Below are positions 43,422-52,896 of a DNA stretch of 64,000 nt, one piece after another (position 1 is the stretch's first letter; the number at the start of each line of letters is the position of its first letter). The stretch spans positions 310,001-374,000 of the forward strand of contig NZ_VKKZ01000023.1 of the NCBI RefSeq assembly GCF_008271745.1, written 5' to 3'. The notes under the pieces are model-generated. The model did not search any database. It was not told the origin of the DNA and saw only the letters and a list, made by a program, of their open reading frames with translations. Source of the stretch: Rufibacter glacialis (GTDB lineage: Bacteria > Bacteroidota > Bacteroidia > Cytophagales > Hymenobacteraceae). A program made the translations under genes and the position numbers.

Positions 43422-44699
43422 ATGATAACCTGTCCCATGCGCCTTGCCCTGCTTCCCGCGCTGCTCTTCTCTCTATCCTTCCCATCCCTAGCCCAGGAGA
43501 AGGCCAAAGGGTATATCCAGAATAATACCGTCCCCGTCGCAACCATCTCCCCCGACTCTCGCGACTACTCCGATCTGGAGGCCATCGGCAATGCCATCGC
43601 AGACTCCAGGATTGTGTTGCTGGGCGAGCAGAGCCATGGGGACGGGGCGACGATGCTTGCCAAAAGCAGGCTGGTGAGGTACCTGCACGAGAAGAAGGGC
43701 TTCGATGTGCTAGCCTTCGAGGGCGACTTCTTCGGCCTGAACACGGGCTGGGGCCTGGCCCAGAAAGATTCGGCAGGGGTAAGGGCGTTCCTGACGCGGA
43801 ACCTGCCGCCCATGTGGTCCTCCACCGCCCAATGCGCCTCCTTGCTGTACTCCTTCCTGCCAGCCACTTACCTGTACGGGAGGCCGATGGAGATCACTGG
43901 CTTCGACAGCCAAGTGGGCTACGCCCACAGCAACGCATCGCTGAGGGACTCCATTGACCAGTACCTGCGCCGCCTAGGCGTTCCCTATACCCGCATGGGT
44001 AGGTACGAACAGTTGTTCCTTCCCAGTATCACCAGGTTGAAGGAGTGGACGGGTAAAACAAAGGAGGGAAGGGTTTGGATGGAGGGATTCGCGCTCGCGG
44101 CGGACACCGTGCTGGCGCAACTCGGCCCCACGGCTTCTGATGACTTCGGTTACCTGATGCTGGAGAACGCCAGGGCTTTCGCCCGCCAACTCCTCGTCTA
44201 CGAGCAGCCCTTGGCCAGCTACATCGTCAGGGACACGCAGATGGCGCGGAACCTACGCTGGCTGGCCCAAGTGAGATACCCGAACCGCAAGGTCATCGTG
44301 TGGGCGGCTAACTCGCATATCATGAAGAACGCAGGCTCTGCCCTCAAGGGACAGGATGCGGCCATCCGATGGATGGGCACCCAGCTCGCCGAAGACCCCA
44401 CCCTGGAGCGACAGGCCTACACCATCGGCTTCGCCTCGCGGCAGGGAACCTACAGAAACGGCCCGAAGCTGGTCGGGGTGCCTAAGCCGCTGAAGGACGG
44501 GTTTGAGACGTGGGTAGCGGACAGCATGGCTTACGGGTTCGTGGACTTCAGGCGGTTCAGGCGGGAGAACCCCAGCCGAAGGGAATTGTTCATGATGAAA
44601 GGGAGCAGGCACATGAACGCCACCGCTCTGTGGACAAAGGTCTTCGATGGGGTCTTCTACATCCGCGACATGGAGCCTACCGTTTCCCTGAAGCCCTGA
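43422..44699 (+). CDS. Erythromycin-esterase-family protein, secreted
   Basis: 425 residues. A signal peptide ends near LAQ (MRLALLPALLFSLSFPSLAQ), so it is exported; ATG 43437 (MRLALL) fits the signal better than ATG 43422. Family motifs are visible: LLGEQSHGDGAT (the metal/catalytic GExxHG stretch), FEGDFFGLN, RDTQMARNL, VIVWAANSHI. In Ere enzymes these open macrolide lactone rings, but this family is broad and many members have other or unknown substrates. Island-borne. Confidence 0.8.
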   Translation: MITCPMRLALLPALLFSLSFPSLAQEKAKGYIQNNTVPVATISPDSRDYSDLEAIGNAIADSRIVLLGEQSHGDGATMLAKSRLVRYLHEKKGFDVLAFEGDFFGLNTGWGLAQKDSAGVRAFLTRNLPPMWSSTAQCASLLYSFLPATYLYGRPMEITGFDSQVGYAHSNASLRDSIDQYLRRLGVPYTRMGRYEQLFLPSITRLKEWTGKTKEGRVWMEGFALAADTVLAQLGPTASDDFGYLMLENARAFARQLLVYEQPLASYIVRDTQMARNLRWLAQVRYPNRKVIVWAANSHIMKNAGSALKGQDAAIRWMGTQLAEDPTLERQAYTIGFASRQGTYRNGPKLVGVPKPLKDGFETWVADSMAYGFVDFRRFRRENPSRRELFMMKGSRHMNATALWTKVFDGVFYIRDMEPTVSLKP

Positions 44700-44831
44700 C
44701 CAGGGCAGGAAGGGCATCCCATTTCAGGAATTATGGAAAACCCGTCAACTCGGCATCCTTGCTAGGAAAGCCCTTTGGCTTGCGCTAAGGCAACTTACAC
44801 AACCCCACCAACCCATCATAAATAACAAAAT

Positions 44832-45290
44832 ATGAGAAAAGCATTACTAGCCATGGGCATGATAGCCCTCGCGGGCTGCGCGACCCCGAAGGTCCCTGCC
44901 GCGGCCGACAATACCCAAGGGCACACGCGGACAAGGGAGGTGAGTTCCCTTGACGAAGATACCTATCTTTTGACCGAGACGAGCAGCGACAAGACCTATG
45001 GGTACGACAAGGCCAACCCCGTCAAGGTGGGTGGGAGCGGGGAAAGCAGCGGCCCCCGTAACGAGCGGAGGTTCCTCAACGCGCTGCTCGGGCCTAGCGG
45101 GGAGCGGGTGGGCTACCATCGGGCGGGGAGCTGCTGCGGCTTCGAGACCCCGAACGGGTTCATGGGTGGGGGCATGCTTGATATTTACAGGGTGTACTGG
45201 GAAGGAGGGAAGGACACCCTAAACATCTACCTCAACATGTATGACAGGGGTGACCTGAAGGTGCCCGTGGGGCTTACGGCCAAGAAATAG
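44832..45290 (+). CDS. Small lipoprotein (first copy)
   Basis: 152 residues with lipobox LAGC (MRKALLAMGMIALAGCATPK). The body SSDKTYGYDKANPVKVGGSG ... RRFLNALLGPSGERVGY ... GSCCGFETPNGFMGGG ... VPVGLT is typical of a Bacteroidota lipoprotein family that databases sometimes name after an aldolase without reason; function unknown. It forms a pair with the next gene; the same pair recurs, damaged in this member, at 56032-57188. Confidence 0.75.
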   Translation: MRKALLAMGMIALAGCATPKVPAAADNTQGHTRTREVSSLDEDTYLLTETSSDKTYGYDKANPVKVGGSGESSGPRNERRFLNALLGPSGERVGYHRAGSCCGFETPNGFMGGGMLDIYRVYWEGGKDTLNIYLNMYDRGDLKVPVGLTAKK

Positions 45291-45381
45291 GGTGTCCGCT
45301 AGAGCTTATCCCAGACCTGGGAGACCACCTGATCCGCTGGCAGGGATTCCTTAAAGCTATTTACCTTTCCTATCCCCATAA

Positions 45382-45990
45382 ATGAGACTTGCCGAATTCA
45401 TTCTCGCCTTCCTCCTGCTCACGGCCCAAACGGCGTTAGCCTGCTCCTGCCTGAAGGCCCCCACAGTGAAGGATAACTGGCGGGCGGCGAGCCAAGTCTT
45501 CATTGGCCAGGTGGAAAGGGTGGACACCTCAGGAGGTTTCTATTCCTCAGGCGGGGGTAGTGTAACGCTGTTCACCGTCAGGGTGCTGGAGTCCTTCAAG
45601 CGGGAGGTGCACGAGGGCTACCCCTTGAGGACATTCGTAAGCTCAGGGGAAGGCGCGTGCGATAGCTATTTCCGCGTAGGGGAGAAATACCTGATCTACG
45701 CATACGGTGATTCCCCCAGGGGCATGCTCAAGTCTTCCCTCTGCGATAGGACAGGGCTGCTGGAGCATATCGAGGAGGGGGAGCTTGAGTTGGTAAGGAA
45801 GCTCTGGCAGGAAGCGAAAGGTGCGAAATATGTCTCCTTTGTCAGCGCTGAGGAGTTTGAGCTGAACCTGCTGAGGGCCTCCAACGAGAAACTGGAGGAA
45901 AGACTAGGCTTGGCCAAGGCCGCGTTGGCCACCATGGCGGCTGGATTCATTTTGCTTCTGCTTATCCAGTGGAGGAATGGGAAGCTTTAG
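45382..45990 (+). CDS. NTR/TIMP-like secreted protein with C-terminal anchor (first copy)
   Basis: 202 residues: signal peptide ending at ALA, then CSC at the mature N-terminus (ACSCLKAPTVKDNW), an NTR-like domain (VFIGQVERVD ... FTVRVLESFK ... CDSYFRVGEKYLIY) with conserved Cys and a C-terminal membrane helix (ATMAAGFILLLLIQW). TIMP-type domains may bind proteases; substrate unknown. Paired with the lipoprotein gene 91 bases upstream. Second copy at 56580. Confidence 0.7.
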   Translation: MRLAEFILAFLLLTAQTALACSCLKAPTVKDNWRAASQVFIGQVERVDTSGGFYSSGGGSVTLFTVRVLESFKREVHEGYPLRTFVSSGEGACDSYFRVGEKYLIYAYGDSPRGMLKSSLCDRTGLLEHIEEGELELVRKLWQEAKGAKYVSFVSAEEFELNLLRASNEKLEERLGLAKAALATMAAGFILLLLIQWRNGKL

Positions 45991-46250
45991 TAATTGTTTG
46001 GTAGGGTGAGGAGCAGGAGTATTGACAGCCAACATCCACTTGGGACAACGTTCAAAATCAAATTGTCCCGACCCGTTCTCAAAGGGGTAAGTAGTGTTAG
46101 AATCGACTATCCGACATATACAAAGGCCTCAGCAATACTTGGCTGGCTTAAATACCTGGAACGTCACATAGAATTCCATGATCAGAAAAGCTTAATTTAA
46201 GACTCCTGTTAAATTTTAATCGGTGTGCACTACTTGTAAGAGGACACACG
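45991..46250. other. Non-coding stretch
   Basis: No supported gene on either strand between the NTR gene and the small ORF at 46251. No repeat or RNA was seen. Confidence 0.3.
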
Positions 46251-46412
46251 ATGGCATATCGATCCAACATGCACAAATTTATATTCACTTGGTTTCTTTG
46301 GGTAATACAAACATCCTTGGCCATTAGCAATATTTATGTATACCCTAGCGCCCTCTCTGGCCTCTTGAATCTATGGGATCTGCCAGGCTCGCAAATGGTT
46401 GGGTTTCAATGA
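46251..46412 (+). CDS. Possible 53-residue membrane peptide
   Basis: ATG-started frame MAYRSNMHKFIFTWFLWVIQ ... ending at TGA 46410-46412, with one hydrophobic stretch and AGAGG a few bases upstream. Could be a fragment of a membrane protein. Low support. Confidence 0.25.
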   Translation: MAYRSNMHKFIFTWFLWVIQTSLAISNIYVYPSALSGLLNLWDLPGSQMVGFQ

Positions 46413-46471
46413 GACGCAATCATGGCTCTACTGACTAATATGGTGCCTGATACTTGGCCTCTGATTTCATT

Positions 46472-46708
46472 CTAGGTGTGGTGGCCGAGGGTTGTCTCTA
46501 GGTCGCGGATCACCGTGTATAGGAGGTGAATCTTAACCTTGCACTCCAGGAACTCAAGGATGTCTCCCTGGCTGGCGTTGGGGTTCACGAACAGAGCTTC
46601 GCTGTTGAGCGCGTCAAGCTTTGTCCTTATCAGCGTCTCGTACAGGTGCACCTCGTGCCTGTACCTTGAGAGCAAAACCTCTATCTGGTCCTTCATTGGT
46701 TCCTCCAT
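46472..46708 (-). CDS. Small hypothetical protein
   Basis: 78 residues from ATG 46708 (MEEPMKDQIEVLLSRYRHEV), mostly helical (LYETLIRTKLDALNS; DILEFLECKVKIHLLYTVI). Family not recognised. A GTG start at 46762 would add 18 residues. Confidence 0.5.
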   Translation of the reverse strand: MEEPMKDQIEVLLSRYRHEVHLYETLIRTKLDALNSEALFVNPNASQGDILEFLECKVKIHLLYTVIRDLETTLGHHT

Positions 46709-46953
46709 CGTAATCCCGTTACGTAGACCCTCGGGCAAAGATCTAACAGGTGCATCACCCACACTGCCGCCCTAACTACCAAATTGCTTCTGCCTGGTAA
46801 ATTTTCTCGCGCCATCTGGACGATTAGGGTTACCAATTTGGGTAAAACAGATTAATGGTATAATGTGCTTGTCAGTAGGTTGCGGAGACTTCGTGCCACG
46901 TGGGGCCGCAGCATAGCCAAAACCATGTACCAAATCTTGTTTTCTTCTAACAC

Positions 46954-47721
46954 ATGAGAAATGAACTCGGTATCTTATCATCTATGTATTTCCTGCTGGG
47001 GCTGGCAGCACTGCTGCTGAACGACCTCGTGCTGAAGGGCCTTTACGGCAACTGGCTCACGGGCAAGCTCTCCGATTTCGCTGGCCTTTTCGTCTTCCCC
47101 CTGTTCTGGTGCGCCTTGTTCCCTAAATACAGGCTCCAGGCTGTGCTTTTGACTGGGCTTGTGTTCATCTGGTGGAAATCCCCGCACAGCCAGCCTTTCA
47201 TCGACCTGTGGAATAGCCATGTGCCTCTCCAGATCGGGAGGGTGGTGGACTTCTCCGACCTGATGGCGTTGGCCGTGCTGCCAGCCGCCTTCCTCTACAG
47301 CAAGCAGCCGCTCAAGGCCAGCGGGATAAGGGTAAACCCCCTGTTCCCGCTGGCCTTGTCCGCCTTCGCCTTCATGGCCACCAGTAGGGTTTCCAGCGTA
47401 GAGGTGAACAAGGTATATGTGCTGGACATGGAGAAGGCCACTCTTGGGCAGAGGCTGAACCTGTTGGACTCCCTCCACGGGGGGGACGGTGTTCGAATGA
47501 TGGGGGATATTCCCGAGATGGTTTACCTCAAAATACCCAGCGACCTGTGCTTCGATAGAATCGATGCCGCGGTAAGGGTGGACGAGCTTCCCGACGGGAA
47601 GACGCTCCTGACGCTGGAGAGCATTTCCCATTCCTGTCCAGAGGGAGACGAAGACGAAGCAAAAGGTATCAGGGATTTTGAGAAGGCGGTGATTGGAAAA
47701 CTAAAAGGGAAAACGCCCTGA
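46954..47721 (+). CDS. Membrane protein
   Basis: 255 residues: four or five helices in the first 140 residues (MYFLLGLAALLLNDLVLKGL, AGLFVFPLFWCALFP, AVLLTGLVFIWW, LMALAVLPAAFLY), a soluble C-terminal part with MVYLKIPSDLCFDRIDA and a charged tail. Family not recognised. One of several unlinked membrane proteins in the right part of the island. Confidence 0.55.
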   Translation: MRNELGILSSMYFLLGLAALLLNDLVLKGLYGNWLTGKLSDFAGLFVFPLFWCALFPKYRLQAVLLTGLVFIWWKSPHSQPFIDLWNSHVPLQIGRVVDFSDLMALAVLPAAFLYSKQPLKASGIRVNPLFPLALSAFAFMATSRVSSVEVNKVYVLDMEKATLGQRLNLLDSLHGGDGVRMMGDIPEMVYLKIPSDLCFDRIDAAVRVDELPDGKTLLTLESISHSCPEGDEDEAKGIRDFEKAVIGKLKGKTP

Positions 47722-47781
47722 ATGCAACTTCTTAGTAGAGCAACCAGAATAAAAAAAGTTTAATGATTAAAAATAGGGTTA

Positions 47782-48372
47782 ATGATTAGGAATATGGAGG
47801 ATCCGAGGGAAGGCAGGGAGCTTCTGGCCTTGTTCAAGGTGGGGCTGGCGAGCGGCCTGATCAAAAGGGAGGAAGCCACCGCGTGGGCGGACGGCATCAT
47901 CCTGCGCGAGCCTGAGCCTGACATCCTCTTCATAGAGCTGTCCCTTGCCAAGACAACGGATGAGGCGGTGACCTTGCTGGGGGAGTGCCTGCGCTCGGAA
48001 GCGCCAGTGAACGGCATGGTGCTGCTGGGGCTTCTCCACAGGAGCCTCATGGAAGGGGAAGACCTCGGCGTCATTGTTAGAACCATGTACGGTGTGATGG
48101 ATGTGGCCGAGTTTACCGAGCTGGAACGGGGCTACATCTACCAGTTGAATGATGGCTATGACCTTGCATCTGAGAAGATTTGGGGCACCATCCCGAAGGT
48201 GAGGCAGGACATGGAGGAATTCCTCTCGGTCTATAGTGATTTCACTTGGCAAAACCACGGGCTTTGGGAGACGCTGGGAAAGAAGGCCGACCAGGCACTG
48301 AAGGAGTTGGAGAGGGAATACCGAGCCGTTGCCGCCAGAGCAACGGGCAACGGCGATCCAACGCAGGGATAA
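47782..48372 (+). CDS. Hypothetical protein (paralogue of the 52897 gene)
   Basis: 196 residues, soluble, helical. The first 140 residues match the gene at 52897: ELLALFKVGLASGLI / ELLALFRTGLAGGLI, DGIILREPEPDILFIELSLA / DDIILREAEPDIFFIELSLA, TELERGYIYQL / TELERGYLHHL. The C-terminus is unrelated in length. Family not recognised; such orphan paralogues are often immunity-like genes. Confidence 0.6.
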   Translation: MIRNMEDPREGRELLALFKVGLASGLIKREEATAWADGIILREPEPDILFIELSLAKTTDEAVTLLGECLRSEAPVNGMVLLGLLHRSLMEGEDLGVIVRTMYGVMDVAEFTELERGYIYQLNDGYDLASEKIWGTIPKVRQDMEEFLSVYSDFTWQNHGLWETLGKKADQALKELEREYRAVAARATGNGDPTQG

Positions 48373-48592
48373 TCGGGGAAGAAAGCGGGGAGGCGCAGAC
48401 TTTGGTAGGATCTGCCGCACTTTCACCATTCCAACTGTTTACCTAGGCCATTTTCACAATAGTCGTTACCCCACTCCTAAAGCCTGACCTTCCCCAAAGT
48501 TTGTGGTAATTACAGGGCAATACACTAGATTTATGAGCCATTTAATCCCCTGTTCCAGTAGACCAGCTTCTACTAGTAAAACCCGCTTTATG

Positions 48593-49135
48593 TCATCAAA
48601 ATTATCCGTAAAATTATTGATACTGCTGGTAGCTGCCAGTTGCCTTTTGCCGCTCCTTTCCTTCAGGCCAAACATTACTGAATGGGTAAAGGTGAGGCTG
48701 ACCCCTGCCGTATCCGTCAGTTTCCCAGAGAAACCCACCCAGCAGGAAATGAACGGAATACAAATCTATAAGGTGGCAAGGCCAGAGGCGGTATACATGG
48801 CCATGTACCTCAATCACAAGTCCGAGGCTGGGCAGCAGACCGTCACGGAGGCCCGTTCGTACCAGTTCTATTTGGGGATGATGAACTCCATGGTGCGCAA
48901 CGTGAATGGTACCCTGACGGACTCAGCCTCTTTCTCCGTGGGAGGGGTTAAGGGCCTTGATTTCAGCTACACCGCCCAGCAGGCCAACGGCACGGTGGGA
49001 AGGCGGCGCAACCGCGTGCTGTTCAGAAAGAACATGGTGTATTCCTTGGCCTATACCCCGCTGGTACAGGCCACTGATTCCTCCCGTGCCGTGGAGGAGC
49101 GATTCCTGCGCTCGATCGAGATCACTAAAGATTGA
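48593..49135 (+). CDS. Exported hypothetical protein
   Basis: 180 residues from ATG 48593 (MSSKLSVKLLILLVAASCLL); ATG 48533 and GTG-type starts upstream are in frame but would place extra residues before the signal. The signal anchor is followed by a beta-rich domain (VSFPEKPTQQEM ... SFSVGGVKGLDFSY ... LFRKNMVYSLAYTPL). Family not recognised. A decayed relative lies at 51111-51240. Confidence 0.6.
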   Translation, partial: SSKLSVKLLILLVAASCLLPLLSFRPNITEWVKVRLTPAVSVSFPEKPTQQEMNGIQIYKVARPEAVYMAMYLNHKSEAGQQTVTEARSYQFYLGMMNSMVRNVNGTLTDSASFSVGGVKGLDFSYTAQQANGTVGRRRNRVLFRKNMVYSLAYTPLVQATDSSRAVEERFLRSIEITKD

Positions 49136-49240
49136 TGGCCCCCACACCCGAACCACCAGCTAGGTTGATTCAAGAAAGGCTTCTGGCCATCTAATTCCGC
49201 TGGCGGTCTCATGCGCACATTAAATTATGGTCAATAGACA

Positions 49241-49690
49241 ATGCCCTTTTCAGAACCTATCAGGATGCAAGACGGAAAATTGAAGCCTGAAGAGCTGAGC
49301 GACTTTGCGGATCGGCTGAACGCCGATGCGCTCGGGACGAAGGCCCGTTTCGGTATATTCGGGAATGGGGATAATACAGAGAGTAGCCACATTGAAGCCA
49401 ACCCCGCTGGTTTGAGGCTTTTCTCCGCCCAACTGCTGGAGGCCCTACGGCGGTTTGAGGAGCAAAGGGAAACGACTGCCGTCCTCGATGAAGAGGCATG
49501 GGGAGAGGGCAGCGAAACGGTCATCAGCCACATAGAGCTGGCTGATACGACGCTGGCAGGTCAGGGGGAGGACGAAAGGCCCGAGACGGTGAAGGAACAG
49601 GCCCTAAAAGTAGGCTGCCTGCTCACATTGCTGTTTTTACTGGTGGCTTTGGTCACAGGGATCGTGACTATTTTCAAGGGGCTGTTTTAG
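49241..49690 (+). CDS. Hypothetical protein with C-terminal membrane helix
   Basis: 149 residues: soluble N-terminal 120 residues (FADRLNADALGTKARFG) and a single helix at about 125-143 (CLLTLLFLLVALVTGIVTI), a tail-anchored layout. Family not recognised. Confidence 0.55.
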   Translation: MPFSEPIRMQDGKLKPEELSDFADRLNADALGTKARFGIFGNGDNTESSHIEANPAGLRLFSAQLLEALRRFEEQRETTAVLDEEAWGEGSETVISHIELADTTLAGQGEDERPETVKEQALKVGCLLTLLFLLVALVTGIVTIFKGLF

Positions 49691-49715
49691 GCGCCAGACA
49701 AATTATATAGGCCAT

Positions 49716-50735
49716 ATGAGACAACTAATCACAATCGCCCTGTGGCTGTGCTGCGGGTGCGTTTTCGCGCAGGATGGACCGAAGGCACTCCTCGGAAGCT
49801 GGGTGAAGGCCAAGGTAGAGTACAGGGACGGTACCGCCCTTCCCGATGAGGACGGCGTGAAGCACAGCTACCTGCGCTATTCCTTCGAGAAGACCAGCAG
49901 GCTCTTTGTCGCCCTTGCCTACGAGGACAAGGGCATGGCCATGGCCTATAGCATGGGGAAAGGTATCTTGGAGGTCAAAAGCCCCCAGGGGTTCACCATG
50001 AACCGCTTCCTCGTCGAGCGGCAAACCGAGGGGGAGATGGTGCTGCTCCAAGCGGCGAACGGCGGGTTCAGCGATGACGGGTGCGTGCGCTACTATTTCA
50101 CCGCGGAGCCGAGCTACCAGGCAGGTATCCCGCTCAGAGCGGAGGACGTGCTTGCCGTTACTGCTGGTGACACGCTCTTCGCCGCCAGCCCGAAGGTGTA
50201 CGCCAAATACAGCGGCCCAGTCTCCTTCCATGATTTCCTGACGGCCAACATCCCCTCCTACAATACCGTGCAGTCCTCCGACAACACCTTTCTGGCCAGC
50301 TTCATCGTCAGGAAGACGGGGGAGGTGGACAGCCTCCAGATTCTGGAGAGCCTCAACCCCGTGTTCGACGCGCAGTTCACCAAGGCGTTCCACAAGGCGA
50401 AAGGCAAGTGGATCCCCGCCACACTCGGGGGGAGGAACGTGGACGTGCGCATGCTGGAGCGGTTCAGGTTCGTCTCCTCCCGCAACTTCCTTCCCCTCTA
50501 TGACTACTCCAGCAAGGCTAGGTCGGCGATACAGGCCAAGGAATACCTCAAGGCCCTCTATTACCTGGACATGGGTCTGAAGAAGGTGCCCACGGACGCC
50601 GACCTGCTCTACCAGCGCGCGGTGGTGAGGCTGCGGCTGGGCAACAGGGCCGCTGCCTGCGAAGACCTCCACCAGATCAAGGCCCTGGGGAAACAGACGG
50701 CCGATGCGCTGATCAGCCAAAGCTGCACGAACTAA
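49716..50735 (+). CDS. Secreted TonB-C-like / TPR protein
   Basis: 339 residues: signal peptide (MRQLITIALWLCCGCVFAQ), a lipocalin-like first part (LLGSWVKAKVEYRDG), a TonB-C-terminal-like module (FLASFIVRKTGEVDSLQILE ... AFHKAKGKWIPATLGGRNVD) and TPR-like helices at the end (AKEYLKALYYLDMGLKKVPT; YQRAVVRLRLGNRAAACEDL). Such proteins are periplasmic or outer-membrane associated. The TonB-C fold usually means energy transfer, but as an isolated domain its role is unknown. Confidence 0.65.
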   Translation: MRQLITIALWLCCGCVFAQDGPKALLGSWVKAKVEYRDGTALPDEDGVKHSYLRYSFEKTSRLFVALAYEDKGMAMAYSMGKGILEVKSPQGFTMNRFLVERQTEGEMVLLQAANGGFSDDGCVRYYFTAEPSYQAGIPLRAEDVLAVTAGDTLFAASPKVYAKYSGPVSFHDFLTANIPSYNTVQSSDNTFLASFIVRKTGEVDSLQILESLNPVFDAQFTKAFHKAKGKWIPATLGGRNVDVRMLERFRFVSSRNFLPLYDYSSKARSAIQAKEYLKALYYLDMGLKKVPTDADLLYQRAVVRLRLGNRAAACEDLHQIKALGKQTADALISQSCTN

Positions 50736-50746
50736 TCCAAACGCTT

Positions 50747-51103
50747 ATGCCCATTTTGCTCCCCACCTTGCTTGGTCTGCTAGCCGTGACCGCCATCGAT
50801 TTCTTCGGATCCCTCGCCTCAAGGCGGCTGGGTTTTAACTACGCCCTACTAACGCCGCTATCCCTTATCACTTACGCCTTCATCGGGTACTGGGTCTCGA
50901 AAGAAAGTGCGCTCCCCTGGGCGATCCTGAGTGCCTGCGCGGTAGGAGTCTACGATGCCACGGTCGGCTGGTCGATCGCCTTGCGGATGGGGGCTAACCT
51001 TGGGCAAGACCCGAGGGCGCAGCAGAGCGGCCTCCGCCAAAGGTTAACGGCCATGCTTGGCATTTCCTCTGTTTGCGCCCTTGTGGGACATTACTTGGCT
51101 TAA
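50747..51103 (+). CDS. Small membrane protein
   Basis: 118 residues with three hydrophobic stretches (LPTLLGLLAVTAIDFFGSL, LLTPLSLITYAFIGYWV, WAILSACAVGVYDATVGW) and a fourth at the end. Starts 11 bases after the TPR gene, so possibly co-transcribed. Family not recognised. Confidence 0.55.
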   Translation: MPILLPTLLGLLAVTAIDFFGSLASRRLGFNYALLTPLSLITYAFIGYWVSKESALPWAILSACAVGVYDATVGWSIALRMGANLGQDPRAQQSGLRQRLTAMLGISSVCALVGHYLA

Positions 51104-51110
51104 TTCCAAG

Positions 51111-51240
51111 CAGACGGCGACACTATGGTAAGAAGAGCAACCACATGCTGTTCAGGAAGAAAATAGTAAATTGTTTGGCCTATATCTAGCTGGCACAGCC
51201 CACCGATTCCTCTCGGCAGGAAGAAGAGGCATTCCCTCTG
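51111..51240 (+). pseudogene. Relic of a paralogue of the 48593 gene
   Basis: In one frame: KKSNHMLFRKKIVNCLAYI, stop, LAQPTDSSRQEEEAF. The intact gene at 48593 reads RRRNRVLFRKNMVYSLAYTP and LVQATDSSRAVEERF at its end. Only this short 3' part is left. Confidence 0.6.
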
Positions 51241-51292
51241 CTCAATTGTGACCGCAGAGGGTTGATTTACCCGATAGTAACCAAAATCATAA

Positions 51293-51874
51293 ATGGATAA
51301 GTTTGAAAAAGCCAAGGCCAACGCCCGCCTGCTCCTGATCCTGCTGGCGGTCTCGTACGCGCTGTACCTCATCGTAGCCCTTGACCTGTTCATGACCTAT
51401 GAGATTTTCGTGGGGCTGGCGATGCTGCTCGCCTTGATGGCCAGTGTCGCCCTCTTCCTGACGATCGCCTCGGAGTCAGGCCTCGTTGGCATAAAGTCTG
51501 GCGGAAAGGCTTTGGCGGCCTCAGCCGCATTGGCCGCCTCCTTCGCGCTTACCTTCGCCTACAGGAATGGTCTGCTTTGGGGCACGCCCGTCCTTGATGC
51601 CGCCTTCATCGACGACAGGAGCAGGATGGATCTGGAGCTGTATAAAAACGGGAAATACCTGCTGCTCTCGGGTTGGATGTTCGGGGAGGAGAGGTTCTCT
51701 GGCACCTACACGATGGAGGGTGACAGGGTAATCTTTGGCGAGTACCCGATCGCGGGTTCGGATTTCATCCCTCGGGAGCTGTTGGTCGACAAAAAGGAGA
51801 AAAGGATCTACTTCAGTAAGAAGGTGGATGGCATCTATGACAGTAGTTACTATTATTTCCAGATCGATTTCTGA
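51293..51874 (+). CDS. Membrane protein with soluble C-terminal domain
   Basis: 193 residues: three helices (about 12-32, 38-58, 70-90) then a lipocalin-like beta domain (MDLELYKNGKYLLLSGWMFG; FSGTYTMEGDRVIFGEYPI). The layout is like that of the gene at 54736. Family not recognised. Confidence 0.55.
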   Translation: MDKFEKAKANARLLLILLAVSYALYLIVALDLFMTYEIFVGLAMLLALMASVALFLTIASESGLVGIKSGGKALAASAALAASFALTFAYRNGLLWGTPVLDAAFIDDRSRMDLELYKNGKYLLLSGWMFGEERFSGTYTMEGDRVIFGEYPIAGSDFIPRELLVDKKEKRIYFSKKVDGIYDSSYYYFQIDF

Positions 51875-51895
51875 GCCAAGGCAAAATTTGACATC

Positions 51896-51942
51896 CAAAC
51901 TACTCTCAAAATTCCTCCAAAATGGATTTTGAGAGTAGTTTG
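51896..51942. terminator. Strong hairpin terminator
   Basis: Perfect 17-bp inverted repeat (CAAACTACTCTCAAAAT / ATTTTGAGAGTAGTTTG) with a 13-base loop, 22 bases after the stop. The rest of the gap to 52154 is empty. Confidence 0.8.
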
Positions 51943-52154
51943 CAGCAGATTGGGAACTGTAACCAGTTGAAGGCGGACGAAGGAAAGTTGACCTTGCCTG
52001 AGGTTGATAGGCTTGCGATTTCTATCTTGCACCACTACCGCAGTGGGGCTGCAATAAATAAAACCGCACCCGCACAAAACCAGCTATAGTGCAAACGCGC
52101 AGTGGCTTAACCGTTTGCAGTTATCCTTAATAAAACGAATACCTTGAGAAGAAC

Positions 52155-52778
52155 ATGAAAGAGAAATTCCTAAAGGCCAAACACTGGCAATTATTCATCC
52201 TGACCTGCGGAATACCTGTGGTTTTCCAGTTAGGGATAATGGAGGTAATCCTTTCAAAAATCGGCAGCGGGGGTGATTCTGACCCCTCGGCCGTGTTCAC
52301 CTACCTGAAGCTCTCTCTGGTGGTGGTGGTTTTGTTCGCGGCAATTTTCTTTGGATGGTTTTGGTCAGTTGCGATCGGACTACAGGGCGGGGTTCCCAAG
52401 AATGTGAAGATGAAGGTCAGGAAGTTCAAGGTGTTCTTCTTCATGCCGTTGGCATATATCCTGCTCATCTCTATAACCATGGGGGGAGCAGTGGATGGAA
52501 TGGTGGGAGGGGGCACAGGCCCAAGCGAGGGGCTTATCGGCGGCTTCATCGGGATCATTGTGCCGCTGCACCTATTCTCCATGTTCTGCATTTTCTATTG
52601 CCTCTATTTCGTGGCAAAGACATACAAGACGGTGGAGCTTCAGAGGGAGGTGGGTTTTTGGGATTTCTCTGGGGAATTCTTCCAGTTTTGGTTTTTCCCG
52701 ATCGGGATATGGAGCTTGCAGCCTAAAATCAACAGAATGGCTGAGGGGACAGGCACTGCCCCTGACAACTGGTTTTAA
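52155..52778 (+). CDS. Four-helix membrane protein
   Basis: 207 residues with helices at about 12-32, 48-72, 93-113 and 124-150, and a tail containing GFWDFSGEFFQFWFFPIGIW ... LQPKINRM. The last motif recurs in membrane proteins of Bacteroidota; function unknown. Confidence 0.6.
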   Translation: MKEKFLKAKHWQLFILTCGIPVVFQLGIMEVILSKIGSGGDSDPSAVFTYLKLSLVVVVLFAAIFFGWFWSVAIGLQGGVPKNVKMKVRKFKVFFFMPLAYILLISITMGGAVDGMVGGGTGPSEGLIGGFIGIIVPLHLFSMFCIFYCLYFVAKTYKTVELQREVGFWDFSGEFFQFWFFPIGIWSLQPKINRMAEGTGTAPDNWF

Positions 52779-52896
52779 GTCAATGCAGGGTTGAATAAGG
52801 TCAGGCATAGCTTATGGTGTTTGCAGTAAGGTTGCTACTGGCGGAAGTCCAACTGTTTTCTAATTCAATAACTGTTTAAACTATTTTATTGAACTT

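Noticed and set aside
45994-46200. A 68-residue frame after the NTR gene
   Set aside because: It starts with TTG four bases after the previous stop, and lacks any domain or codon pattern that would support it.
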